64,000 bases of DNA from Hydrogenophilus sp. Its GTDB lineage: Bacteria; Pseudomonadota; Gammaproteobacteria; Burkholderiales; Rhodocyclaceae. The notes beneath the pieces are model-generated. The model was not told the origin of the DNA. It ran no database searches and was given only the letters and a program-made list of their open reading frames with translations. The number at the start of each line of letters is the position of its first letter. The stretch's first letter is position 1. This document shows, in pieces, positions 8,154-16,389 of this stretch. The DNA lies in contig JAOAEZ010000007.1 in assembly GCA_026416515.1 (NCBI GenBank), positions 1 through 64,000 of the forward strand, given 5' to 3'. The position numbers and the translations under genes are program-made.

Positions 8154-9425
8154 TCAGAAGTCGAAGATAATGTTGGAGAAGACCCCTCCTTGAAGGTCAG
8201 GAATGGAGACGAGTATGAGGGTGAGGTTGCCCGCTAGGGGTTGGGTTAGGTCGGCTCGAGTGATGGAGGCTCCAGTGATGGTGAGAAAACGACTGCCATA
8301 GGGGGGAATGTCTACGAGAGCAGCAGCGAGTTGCGCGTTGTCGATGATGGGAGGGTTTTGACCCGAGGAGCCCCAGCCAATGGTGAGTTCGCCAGTGTCA
8401 CCGGGTTGATTGAGGTTTTTGACGTCGAGTTTGCCATCGCGGTTGGTGTCGAGAACAGCCCAGTCTACAGGGCGATCGAATTCGAGGGAGATGGTTTTGC
8501 CCGCATAGGTGGAGCTTTGTCCAGGACGAACGACGTCGGTGTCTTTCAGACGAAAGATCGAGATGATCCCAGGGGAGGAGGTAAGCCCGTCGCGGGTTTG
8601 ATAGGCTTGAAAACCATTGACTCCTTCGACGAGGGGCACCGAGATGGTGCGACTGCTGCCGCCCGGGGGAATGGCAATGTCTTTGGTGAGGTCGTAGGTG
8701 CCATTGCCGTTGGTGTCAATCCAGGCGGTTTGCCGATTGGGGTCGAGATTGTCGACGGTGAGACGAACGAGCGATTTGGTGGTGACGAGATCGCCTACCG
8801 TGCCGTCGTCGTCAAGGGAGAAAAGGGTAAGGGAGGGAGTGGGGGGAGGCGTAAGGGCAACCCCTTCGCGGGTGATGGTGAGGAAGGCAGGGGGAGAGAT
8901 GTTTTTGCCGTCTAGGGTTTGATAGACGGTGAAGGTGTTGGGACCATAAAGGAGGGAGAGGGTAACGGTGCTTTTGCCAGCAGTAGGGTCGGTGATGGGG
9001 ATGGCTTGGTCTTTGGTGGCGTTGAATTGACCGTCACCGTCCCGGTCGAGCCAGACGAGGGCGTTGGGATGGGCAATTCCCGTGATTTCGAGACGTGCCG
9101 AGGCGAGGGTGGTGGCATTGTCTCCTAGAGGGTCAGTGTCCGAGGCGGCAGCAAGGGTGAGGGTAACAGGAAGTGGGGGTTGACCGGTGGAGGGGTTTTT
9201 GCTGGCGCTGCTTTGGATTTGAGAGAGGGCTGCGGTAAGGGAGGTGTTGATGAGGGAGGAGATGGGGGTGAGCGATTTGCTGCCAAAGAGGGAGGGGGTG
9301 GATTTGCTGCCCGCCCCAGAGGCCGAATGGGAGGTGGCATCGCTGTTGAGGAAGGGTCGATTGCCAAAAGGGGAGGCGGTTTTGCCGTTGAGGGATTTGC
9401 CGCTTGGGAAGGAGAGTTTGCTCAT
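8154..9425 (-). CDS. Ca-loop / Ig-like repeat protein, probably secreted
   Basis: 423 residues from ATG at 9425 with GGGAG six bases upstream. After a Ser-rich N-terminal 90 residues there are two beta-rich repeats of about 105 residues. Each contains an EF-hand- or dockerin-like acidic loop: WLDRDGDGQFNATKDQAIPI and WIDTNGNGTYDLTKDIAIPP, each followed by TVYQTLDG or AYQTRDG. A third, divergent loop (VLDTNRDGKLDVKNL) sits in the C-terminal domain, which resembles the end of the DUF4214 protein. No signal peptide or enzyme motif is visible. It is probably an extracellular Ca2+-stabilised protein made together with the DUF4214 protein downstream; both could be cargo of one exporter. Identity is unknown. 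Confidence 0.65.
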   Translation of the reverse strand: MSKLSFPSGKSLNGKTASPFGNRPFLNSDATSHSASGAGSKSTPSLFGSKSLTPISSLINTSLTAALSQIQSSASKNPSTGQPPLPVTLTLAAASDTDPLGDNATTLASARLEITGIAHPNALVWLDRDGDGQFNATKDQAIPITDPTAGKSTVTLSLLYGPNTFTVYQTLDGKNISPPAFLTITREGVALTPPPTPSLTLFSLDDDGTVGDLVTTKSLVRLTVDNLDPNRQTAWIDTNGNGTYDLTKDIAIPPGGSSRTISVPLVEGVNGFQAYQTRDGLTSSPGIISIFRLKDTDVVRPGQSSTYAGKTISLEFDRPVDWAVLDTNRDGKLDVKNLNQPGDTGELTIGWGSSGQNPPIIDNAQLAAALVDIPPYGSRFLTITGASITRADLTQPLAGNLTLILVSIPDLQGGVFSNIIFDF

Positions 9426-9458
9426 GAGAAACTCCCAGGGAGGACGGTAAGGTTTATT

Positions 9459-10649
9459 TTATCGGAGGTAGCGGCGAAGGAGGGAGAGAAAAAGACGGGG
9501 ATTGCGGAGGGATTCCCGAAGTTTGCGCCAGCGCGAGGGGGAGTGGGCGAGAAGGGAGGGAGGGGAGTCAGGGTATTCTTCCAGACCTTGGGTGAGGAGC
9601 CAGTGACGATAGCTGCGGGTGAACGGTACGGTGCAGTAGGGGTCGGGAAAGCGTTGTTGGAGGTCAGGACGAGTACGGTAGATGCGCCGGTCCCGCAGGG
9701 GGATGGGAAGTCCGTCGTCGTAGAAGCCATAGGCCCAGGGACGCTGCGCAAGGTGAGGGAGGTCGAGGGCCCGACAGCGCTCTTCATAGCGACGGAGGAG
9801 TTGCGAGAGCGCAGGACTGGCATGACCATAACGGGCAGCCATGGTGTGGTGCGCGCCGCTGTTCCAGCCAGTGTGGTGGTAGAAGTAGAGGGGGGTGGTG
9901 CAACCATCGGTGCTGGTGACGAGGTAGCGACCGTCACCGGCGGAGGAGCCGCTTTCCATAGGGGCGATGGTGATGCGGCGGTGGTTGAGGTTCCAGGGGG
10001 CGACGTTGGCCCCGGGGGCGCGTTCGATGTGAACGTGGGGAAAGAGGGCCGGAACAAGGTCGATCCAGCGTTGATCGGTAAAGAGCCCGTTGGGGATGTC
10101 GTCAAGACACCAACGGGTGCAGCGCTCGCGCCACCAGCGAGCAAAGGAGCAACCGGTGGGGGTGGGAGCAACGGCAAGAAAGCCAAGGTTGTAGGTGCCG
10201 TGCTTGAGGGCGGCGAGTTCGTTGTCTAGAATGGCTGTTTGGTCGGTTTCGGGATGGGTGAGGTGGGGGGTGAGGAGAATGGAGGCTTGACCACGATGAA
10301 GGGGGAAAAGCAGGTCGTCGAGGGGGTGATAGAGAAGGATGTCCGGGTCGAGATAGACGACGATGCCGTCTCCACGGGCGAGGAGGATTTCAAGGAGAAA
10401 GGGTTTGATGGCGGTGGCGAGTTCGACGAGGGTGTGACCAAAGGCCCAGGCACGAGGATTGGGAAGGGGAAGCGCCGAGATGGGGGTGATGGTGGCGAGT
10501 TCGGGAGGGTGGGGTTGTTCGGCCGGCCATTCGTCGGCGAGGGCAAGGTGGATTTGGGCGTGAGGGTGGTGTTGCCGAATCGATTCGATGAGGACCCGCA
10601 CTTTGGACCAGTAGTTGAGGGCGGCCGCAGTGAAGATGTGAAGGGTCAT
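9459..10649 (-). CDS. Glycosyltransferase, GT8-like (GT-A fold)
   Basis: 396 residues. The N-terminus (LHIFTAAALNYWSKVRVLIES) looks like the opening strand and helix of GT-A enzymes that act on a series of acceptors. The metal-binding DxD is seen as VVYLDPDILLYHPLDDL at about 97-113. Further conserved-looking parts are NLGFLAVAP (about 155) and WNLNHRRI (about 227). It overlaps the preceding GT by four bases (ATGA) and is the last gene of the polysaccharide cluster starting at 18489. It would add a sugar from a nucleotide donor at the cytoplasmic side. The sugar and linkage cannot be read from the sequence. Confidence 0.75.
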   Translation of the reverse strand: MTLHIFTAAALNYWSKVRVLIESIRQHHPHAQIHLALADEWPAEQPHPPELATITPISALPLPNPRAWAFGHTLVELATAIKPFLLEILLARGDGIVVYLDPDILLYHPLDDLLFPLHRGQASILLTPHLTHPETDQTAILDNELAALKHGTYNLGFLAVAPTPTGCSFARWWRERCTRWCLDDIPNGLFTDQRWIDLVPALFPHVHIERAPGANVAPWNLNHRRITIAPMESGSSAGDGRYLVTSTDGCTTPLYFYHHTGWNSGAHHTMAARYGHASPALSQLLRRYEERCRALDLPHLAQRPWAYGFYDDGLPIPLRDRRIYRTRPDLQQRFPDPYCTVPFTRSYRHWLLTQGLEEYPDSPPSLLAHSPSRWRKLRESLRNPRLFLSLLRRYLR

Positions 10650-12334
10650 GGGTGCTCCGTGAGGTGTTTGAGGTGGTTGAGGTGGTTGAGGAGGTGGTCG
10701 AGGATGAGGTCGAGTTGGGGAGGCCAGGGAAGGGGGAGAAGACGGTGAGGATGGCGTTGGAGGAGGTCAGCTTGCGCCCCGATCGGAAAGAGGGCGATGG
10801 GAAGGGCGTGGTAGCGAAGGAGTTCGTGAAGGACGTAGGAGAAGGTTTCGGGGGCGACAGAGGGAAAGAGGATGAGGTGAGGACGAGCGGCGATGAGGTG
10901 GGGGGTGAGTTGGGAAAGGGTGTAGGGGCCCGTTTGGGTGTGGGGGGCAAGGGGAGAGGGGATGAGTTGCCCAATGGTGTGCCAGGTGATGGGAAGCCGC
11001 CGCTGGTGGGCACGGTCGATGAGGGCGACAGCGAGGTGGTTGCCTTTGGCGGTGTGGGTGATGGCGCCGACGAGGACAATCCGATAGGGAGGGGGGGGCG
11101 GGAGAAGGCGAGGGTAGAGGGCTTGCCATTCGGCTTGTTCAGCAGGGGTGAGTGGGGGAACAGGATGGGGTTGATAGGAGAGGGCTTGCGAGGGAAGGTC
11201 AGGGTAGAGGGTGAGGAGGAGTTGCCGCATGGAGGGGGTGAAGTAGCGGATTTGGTCGACGTGTAAGAGAAAGGTGTGCCAGATGGCACGCCAGTGTTCA
11301 AGGGGGATGTGCCGGTAGAGGGAGAGAAAGGGTTGAGGGTTGTGGCTGAGACAGCGCCGACAGTGTTGGGGGTCGTCGGGGAGCCCACAGTAGATGGCGT
11401 CAGGGCCGATGAGGTGGGGGGAGGGACAGAGAGGGAATTGGTCGTGAAGGGCGACAATGAGGGTGAGGTTGGGGTCGCGCTGTTTGCGCGCGGTGAGGGT
11501 AGCAAGGATGGCAAGGGGGTCGGGGTGACCGACAAGGTTGTTGAGGAGGAGGTGGGAGAGGGGGAGGGTGTCGAGAAGGTGCATGAGTTGGGTAGGGGAG
11601 AGGGGATGACGGGTAAGAGGGCGAAGGGAGGCGGGATCGGCCGGGTCAAGGAGTTGACGGGTGAGTTCGTGGGTGAGGCGAAGGGGATTGAAGGTAATGG
11701 TCCAGACTTCAGGGCGTTGAGGGGTGAGAAAAGGGGGAAGGGCAGCAGTAAGGTATTGGCCAGCTCCCCCTCCAAAGCCGTGGTCGATGATGAGGATGGC
11801 TAGCCGATGGGCGTCGGCGGAGAGGTGAAGGAGGGAGGGAAGGGGAGAGAGGGGTTGAAGATATTGCCGAATGCGCTGGCGAAGGGTGGCCCAGTCGCGA
11901 CGGCGTAGGAGTTGAAGGAGACGCGGAAGAAGGAGGAGCCAGCGCCGGAGGAGAGGGAGGGAGAGAGAGTGGCGCGCGGGAGGGGGAAGGGAGAGGAGGG
12001 ATTGGGTGCGACCGTCAGGGGCCGTGGCGACGAGCCGAAGGGTGCCCGAGGGGACGGGACCGTAGTAGCGGTAGCCACAGGCAGGATCACCGCCATGGGT
12101 TTGCGCGACGTCCGGACGAGGTTCCCGACAGGGGATGAGGATGGGGGAATGCCCAGGAGCTAGGAGGTGAAGGGCGGCAAGGGGGTGACCGTCAGGGGTA
12201 CGAGCCCAGCCTTCAATCCAGAGGAGGTGGTCGGTGCGCGCGCAGCGGTCGAGGGAGAAGGGCCAAGAGGGGGCAGGGGAGCGCCAGCGAAGGAGGGCGA
12301 GGAGGGAGGAACGAGGAGGGGAGGGAGGGGTCAT
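10646..12334 (-). CDS. GT-B glycosyltransferase with N-terminal beta-domain
   Basis: 562 residues. Residues about 25-120 form a small beta-rich domain (WIEGWARTPDG, then RPDVAQTHGGDPACGYRY) of the kind appended to many polysaccharide glycosyltransferases. From about 180 onwards a GT-B architecture follows: DHGFGGGAGQYL as the first glycine-rich loop, and near the C-terminus LFPSVAPETFSYVLHELL with the E-x7-E-like donor-site pattern of GT4 enzymes. Two Cys pairs (CGLPDDPQHCRRC) in the middle suggest a structural metal site. It overlaps both neighbours by four bases, so it is translationally coupled. The start has no purine-rich binding site. Substrates are unknown. Confidence 0.75.
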   Translation of the reverse strand: MTPPSPPRSSLLALLRWRSPAPSWPFSLDRCARTDHLLWIEGWARTPDGHPLAALHLLAPGHSPILIPCREPRPDVAQTHGGDPACGYRYYGPVPSGTLRLVATAPDGRTQSLLSLPPPARHSLSLPLLRRWLLLLPRLLQLLRRRDWATLRQRIRQYLQPLSPLPSLLHLSADAHRLAILIIDHGFGGGAGQYLTAALPPFLTPQRPEVWTITFNPLRLTHELTRQLLDPADPASLRPLTRHPLSPTQLMHLLDTLPLSHLLLNNLVGHPDPLAILATLTARKQRDPNLTLIVALHDQFPLCPSPHLIGPDAIYCGLPDDPQHCRRCLSHNPQPFLSLYRHIPLEHWRAIWHTFLLHVDQIRYFTPSMRQLLLTLYPDLPSQALSYQPHPVPPLTPAEQAEWQALYPRLLPPPPPYRIVLVGAITHTAKGNHLAVALIDRAHQRRLPITWHTIGQLIPSPLAPHTQTGPYTLSQLTPHLIAARPHLILFPSVAPETFSYVLHELLRYHALPIALFPIGAQADLLQRHPHRLLPLPWPPQLDLILDHLLNHLNHLKHLTEHP

Positions 12335-14088
12335 GGGGTGGAGGCGGGAGCGGAGAGATGAGTCAGACGACGAAGGAGCCGCGCAAGAGCACGAAGGGGG
12401 GCAGTGAGACGCCAGGAGCGAGAGGTGGTGATTTGGTGGAGTTGTTGGTGGTAGAGCTGTTCGCGTTCGGCAGCTTGACGGCGGAGTTGGTCGAGGAGCT
12501 GAAGGGCGCGATGGCGTTCGAGTTGCTCGGCAGTAAGGGCGGCTTGGAGGTCTTGGAGATGGTGTTGAAGGGAGGCGTGGCGTTCGTCGAGGTGCCGAAG
12601 GCGGTCGGCAAGGGCGAGAAGACGCGCTATACGGTTGGCAGGTGTGAGACGGTCTAGCGCGCGGGTGAGAACGCGCGCGCGGAGGTGATGGTCAGCAGGG
12701 GTATCGGTGAAGGCCGCACGATTGCGGTGGCGATAGATGGCGGTGCAGCGCCGAGTGGGGATAATGGGGGTGTGGAGGATTACTTGCTGCCAGAAGTCCC
12801 AGTCTTCGTGGCGGGGAAGGTGGGGATCAAAACGACAGCCCTTGTCGAGTAGGGAACGGTGAAAGAGGACGGCGTGAATGGGGTAGATGTTGGCGAGGAG
12901 GAGCCGCTCGGGTTGGTCGTCGTAGGCGTATATCCCCATCGTGCACCCGGTTTCGGGGTCGATGATGCGGGTTTGACTGCAGGCGGCACGGGCCGAGGGG
13001 TGGTGCCAAAGGGTTTGGATGAGGGTTTCGAGGTGAAGGGGTTCGATGAGGTCGTCGTCGTCGAGAAAGAGGAGCCAGTCGCTGGTGGCGGCATCGAGGA
13101 GGGCGTTGGCCGCCGCAGCGCGGTTGAGAGGGGTGGAGGGTGTGAGGTAGCGAACCGAGGGGAGGTCGAGGAGGTGACGAAGGGGGGGAGGGAGGGAGGC
13201 ACCATGAGCGCCGAGGATGAGAATTTCGGTGGGGGGATAGGTTTGAAGGAGGACGCTGGCAAGGGTGGATTCGAGGTGGGGGTCGCCGATGGTGCGAATG
13301 AGGATGGAGATAGAGGGGAGTTCCGAGGGGGTGAGGGCCGTGTGTTGGGTGTGTTTGAGGAGCGGAATGAGGGAGGGAAGAACAGCAGCGAACGGAGCAG
13401 TGCCGAGGGGGATGAGGGTGTAGGCTTCGGCAGCAAGGGTTTCAGGACCGAGAGGGAGCGCACGGTAGCGGTTGAGGGCGAGAATGCGGTCGAGGTAGTT
13501 CCAGGAGCGATTTTGGGTGGTGTAGAGGGCGGCAGCGGCATTTTTGCATGCGAGGAGCGAGGGGGAGAGGGGAAAGAGGTGCGTGGGGTTGGGGAGAGGG
13601 GCTCCGATCTCATACCAGGCGAGGTCGAGGGGAAGGGTGGGATGGTGGAGGTTGTGCCGGGCGACGATTTGCCAGGCGGCGAGGGCGGTCGCTTGGTGGT
13701 CGGGGTTGGGTTCAAGGGGGTGAGGGGCGAGGAGAAGGTGGGGGTAGAGGGTAGGGTCGGTGGGAAGGTGCCGAAGGAGGTAGTGGGTGAGATCGGGGAG
13801 GGAGCGCGCAAGGGTGCGGTCCCCAAAGGGGGGAGGATGATCGGAGGAGGGGATGCCGAGGTGACGAAGGGCGGCTTGCCATTCGATAAGCCGTTGGTTG
13901 GGGTCGCCTTGGGCGTCACCAGGGGTGAGGAGGAGGAGTTGAAGGGGGAGAGATTGTTGCGCGAGGTGGGCGATGAGGCCGCCGGCACCGAGGGTTTCGT
14001 CGTCGGGGTGAGGGGCAAGAAGGGTTACCCCCCGCCAGGTGCCGAGGGGGAGAGGAGAGGGGACAATTTCGGGAGCCGCGATCAACAT
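12331..14088 (-). CDS. PIG-L deacetylase fused to GT2 glycosyltransferase
   Basis: 585 residues from the ATG at 14088; no good binding site is visible, so the start is approximate. The N-terminal domain (about 15-215) is PIG-L/LmbE: VTLLAPHPDDETLGAGG carries the zinc-binding H-P-D-D, and HPLEPNPDHQATALAAW the second His site. After a linker a GT2 domain starts at about 245 (ISILIRTIGDPHLESTLASV), with the acidic metal motif LLFLDDDDLIEP at about 325 and the base-like HEDWDFWQQV at about 415. A coiled coil with SRSWRLTAPLRALARLLRR closes the protein, a common end in O-antigen transferases. One polypeptide could thus add an N-acetyl sugar and another domain remove the acetyl group; that coupling is inference. 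Confidence 0.8.
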   Translation of the reverse strand: MLIAAPEIVPSPLPLGTWRGVTLLAPHPDDETLGAGGLIAHLAQQSLPLQLLLLTPGDAQGDPNQRLIEWQAALRHLGIPSSDHPPPFGDRTLARSLPDLTHYLLRHLPTDPTLYPHLLLAPHPLEPNPDHQATALAAWQIVARHNLHHPTLPLDLAWYEIGAPLPNPTHLFPLSPSLLACKNAAAALYTTQNRSWNYLDRILALNRYRALPLGPETLAAEAYTLIPLGTAPFAAVLPSLIPLLKHTQHTALTPSELPSISILIRTIGDPHLESTLASVLLQTYPPTEILILGAHGASLPPPLRHLLDLPSVRYLTPSTPLNRAAAANALLDAATSDWLLFLDDDDLIEPLHLETLIQTLWHHPSARAACSQTRIIDPETGCTMGIYAYDDQPERLLLANIYPIHAVLFHRSLLDKGCRFDPHLPRHEDWDFWQQVILHTPIIPTRRCTAIYRHRNRAAFTDTPADHHLRARVLTRALDRLTPANRIARLLALADRLRHLDERHASLQHHLQDLQAALTAEQLERHRALQLLDQLRRQAAEREQLYHQQLHQITTSRSWRLTAPLRALARLLRRLTHLSAPASTP

Positions 14089-14131
14089 GAGGATGGAAAG
14101 GGGTGAGGAGAGGAGAATTTTCGCATAACGG

Positions 14132-15103
14132 TTAACGATAGTCGCTATCTCCTCCCCAGAGCCACCAGCGGTGCCGGATTTCGTCAGGGTGGGGTTGGGG
14201 AGAGAGGGCGTTGTGCGGGATGAAGATGGCAAGGGGAGTGACGGAGACGAGCGGACGAAGAAGACGAGCGATGGCGGGGGTGGCCCAGGCGGTGAGGGTG
14301 GGGTAGTGCGTGATGAGGAGGTGCCAGGCGGAGAGTAGGTCGGCGGGGGGGGCGATGAGGTCGAGGAGTTCGGGAGGGTGCGGGGGGTCTACGCTGGCAG
14401 CTAGAACGGCAAGGGCGAGGGGACGAGGGGGGGAGAGGGGGGGATGATGCCAGAGGGCGTGGAGGGTGTAGCGACGGGTGGGGTGGTGAGCGTAACGATG
14501 GAGGAGGTCGAGGGGGGTCCGGTCGAGGAGGAGGTGGTGACGGGCAAGGGTGGCAACAGTGCGGGCTAGAAAACGGGGCCAAGGGGGGAGTAGGAGGTTT
14601 GACCACTCGAGGGGGGCGATGGTAAGCCGAGGGGGAGGGGAAGGAGAGGAGCCGGGAGAGGGGGAAAGGGAGAGGATTTCGCCCACCGCGGTGTAGTAGC
14701 CGAGGTGGGAGAAGTAGCGAAAGGCGCGCGCGTTGGGAAAGCCAAAGCCGATGAGGTGGGGACGACCGTGGCCGAGGTCGGTGGTGAGGAGGCGGTGGGC
14801 GAGTTGGGCGATGGGACGAAGAGGGGTAAGGGAGGACCGGGCAGCCGGAGAGGCCATGACGTCGACGATCTGAAGGGCAGGAAAGGGCCGCTGCCGATAC
14901 CAGACGGTGCGGGTGAGGGCACCATAGTGGGCGATGGGGGGAGCGGTGGAGTCAGGTTGGTATAGGTAGGCAAAACCCCGCCGGTTTCCATATTTCCAGC
15001 ACCAGAGCGCCGGGTCAAGGGGTTTCCGAAAGGCCGCGGCGAAGAGGGGGGCAATGAGGGCAGGTTCGGGAGATTCTAGCCGATGGATGGGAGAGAGGGT
15101 CAT
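14132..15103 (-). CDS. GNAT-family acetyltransferase of the polysaccharide cluster
   Basis: 323 residues, overlapping the radical SAM gene by four bases. The front matches a GNAT subfamily often found in glycan or lipid loci: ALWCWKYGNRRGFAYLY at about 33-49, then LQIVDVMASPAARSS at about 77-91 and GFGFPNARAFRYFSHLGYY at about 118-136, the last resembling the GNAT motif B end. The second half (about 150-323) is less conserved. Expected activity is acyl transfer from acyl-CoA to an amino or hydroxyl group, plausibly an amino sugar freed by the adjacent PIG-L domain, but no substrate can be read from the sequence. Confidence 0.65.
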   Translation of the reverse strand: MTLSPIHRLESPEPALIAPLFAAAFRKPLDPALWCWKYGNRRGFAYLYQPDSTAPPIAHYGALTRTVWYRQRPFPALQIVDVMASPAARSSLTPLRPIAQLAHRLLTTDLGHGRPHLIGFGFPNARAFRYFSHLGYYTAVGEILSLSPSPGSSPSPPPRLTIAPLEWSNLLLPPWPRFLARTVATLARHHLLLDRTPLDLLHRYAHHPTRRYTLHALWHHPPLSPPRPLALAVLAASVDPPHPPELLDLIAPPADLLSAWHLLITHYPTLTAWATPAIARLLRPLVSVTPLAIFIPHNALSPQPHPDEIRHRWWLWGGDSDYR

Positions 15104-16389
15104 GGGTAGGCGCGGGTTTTGTAGCAGCCGTGACAGTGAGAGGGGAAGAGACCGTTGAGGAGGGAGTAGCGCCAGCGTTGGTAGAGGGGGTCGAGGGAGA
15201 GTTGCGACCAGGGACGGTGAACGAGGTTCCAGCGGAGGGGGTCAGGGGAGGTTTTGATTTGACAGCAGGGGGTGAGGGTGCCGTCGGCCAGTAGATAGAG
15301 ACCGGTTTCGTCGCAGTTGGGGAGGAGAGGGTGACGACGACCAGGAAGAGGAATGGGGATCTGTTCGGCAGCGGCCCAGCGGTCGACAGGGGGAAGAAGA
15401 CGGTGGGCTTGGGGAAGGTCGGCGGCGATGGCGGCGGCAACTTGGTCGATGAAGGCGAGTTCGGATTGCCATTCGGGGGGGTAGATCGCGGCATAGGTGG
15501 ATTTGGGGTTAAGGGGTTGAAAGCTTTCGAGGAGTTCTACGCCGACTTCGTGGGCAAGGCGGACAATGGGGAGGAGCTGGTGGCGCGTGGCATAGAAGAG
15601 GGTTCCTTTGAGACCGATTTTGGGATAGGGACGGGCGTGTTGGTCGCGATAACGACGGAGGCGACGGATGTTGGCGAGAATTCGAGGGAGGTGACCACCC
15701 GGCCGACTGCGCGCAAATTGAGCGGGGTCAACAGCGTCGATGGAGATGGCGATGTAGCGAATGTGACCGCGACAGAGACGTTCGATGTTGGCACGACTCC
15801 AGGTGGTGCCGTTGCTGACGGTGACGACGGCTATGCCGCGGGTATGGGCTTCTTCGGCCATGGCCCAGAAGGTTTTGTTGAGGAGGGGTTCCCCTTCGCC
15901 GACAAGGGCAAGGGTCCGAATTCCCGGGAGGTTGTCGAGAATGCGCGTGTAACGGTCGAGGGTGAGGTCGGCAGGGGGAAGGTGACGACCGATGCAGTAG
16001 AGGCAGCGAAGGTTGCAGCGATTGGTGGGTTCGAGGTTGGTGAAGGCAGGGATGGCACTCCAGAGCCGCGCTTCGAGGGCGGTGGGGATGGCATGGGTGA
16101 GACGGTGAGGGGGCGTGAAGGGGGAAAGGTCGGGGTTGAGGTGGGATGGGATGGCAGCAAGGGAGGGGATGATGGGGTGGTCAGGAGGAGGGAGAAGGAT
16201 TGTGCGACAGTGGGTGCATTGGAGGAGGATGGTGGTGCAGGATTCGCCTGCAGCAAGGTGGAGTTGGACGAGTACAGCGGCTGCAGCGGGTTGAGAACAG
16301 GAGGGACAGAGGTGGGCAGAGGAGGGGGGAAGGAGGAGGGGAGTAAGGTGCGGATGCACACGATTCCAGAGGAGGGTGAGATTATTCAT
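15100..16389 (-). CDS. Radical SAM protein with SPASM-like C-terminus and zinc-ribbon-like N-terminus
   Basis: 429 residues. A CxxC pair (CPSC) near residue 29 and another (CTHC) near 58 look like a zinc ribbon. The radical SAM core starts at about 118: EPTNRCNLRCLYC holds the CxxxCxxC that binds the catalytic 4Fe-4S cluster, and VGEGEPLLNK and VVTVSNGT are the usual SAM-binding GE(P) and following strands. The C-terminal part has CDETGLYLLADGTLTPCCQI and CHGCY, the cysteine layout of SPASM/twitch auxiliary clusters. Such enzymes modify peptides, sugars or cofactors by radical chemistry. Lying between the Wzt ATPase and a GNAT, it may tailor the exported glycan or an anchor; the substrate is unknown. 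Confidence 0.85.
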   Translation of the reverse strand: MNNLTLLWNRVHPHLTPLLLPPSSAHLCPSCSQPAAAAVLVQLHLAAGESCTTILLQCTHCRTILLPPPDHPIIPSLAAIPSHLNPDLSPFTPPHRLTHAIPTALEARLWSAIPAFTNLEPTNRCNLRCLYCIGRHLPPADLTLDRYTRILDNLPGIRTLALVGEGEPLLNKTFWAMAEEAHTRGIAVVTVSNGTTWSRANIERLCRGHIRYIAISIDAVDPAQFARSRPGGHLPRILANIRRLRRYRDQHARPYPKIGLKGTLFYATRHQLLPIVRLAHEVGVELLESFQPLNPKSTYAAIYPPEWQSELAFIDQVAAAIAADLPQAHRLLPPVDRWAAAEQIPIPLPGRRHPLLPNCDETGLYLLADGTLTPCCQIKTSPDPLRWNLVHRPWSQLSLDPLYQRWRYSLLNGLFPSHCHGCYKTRAYP

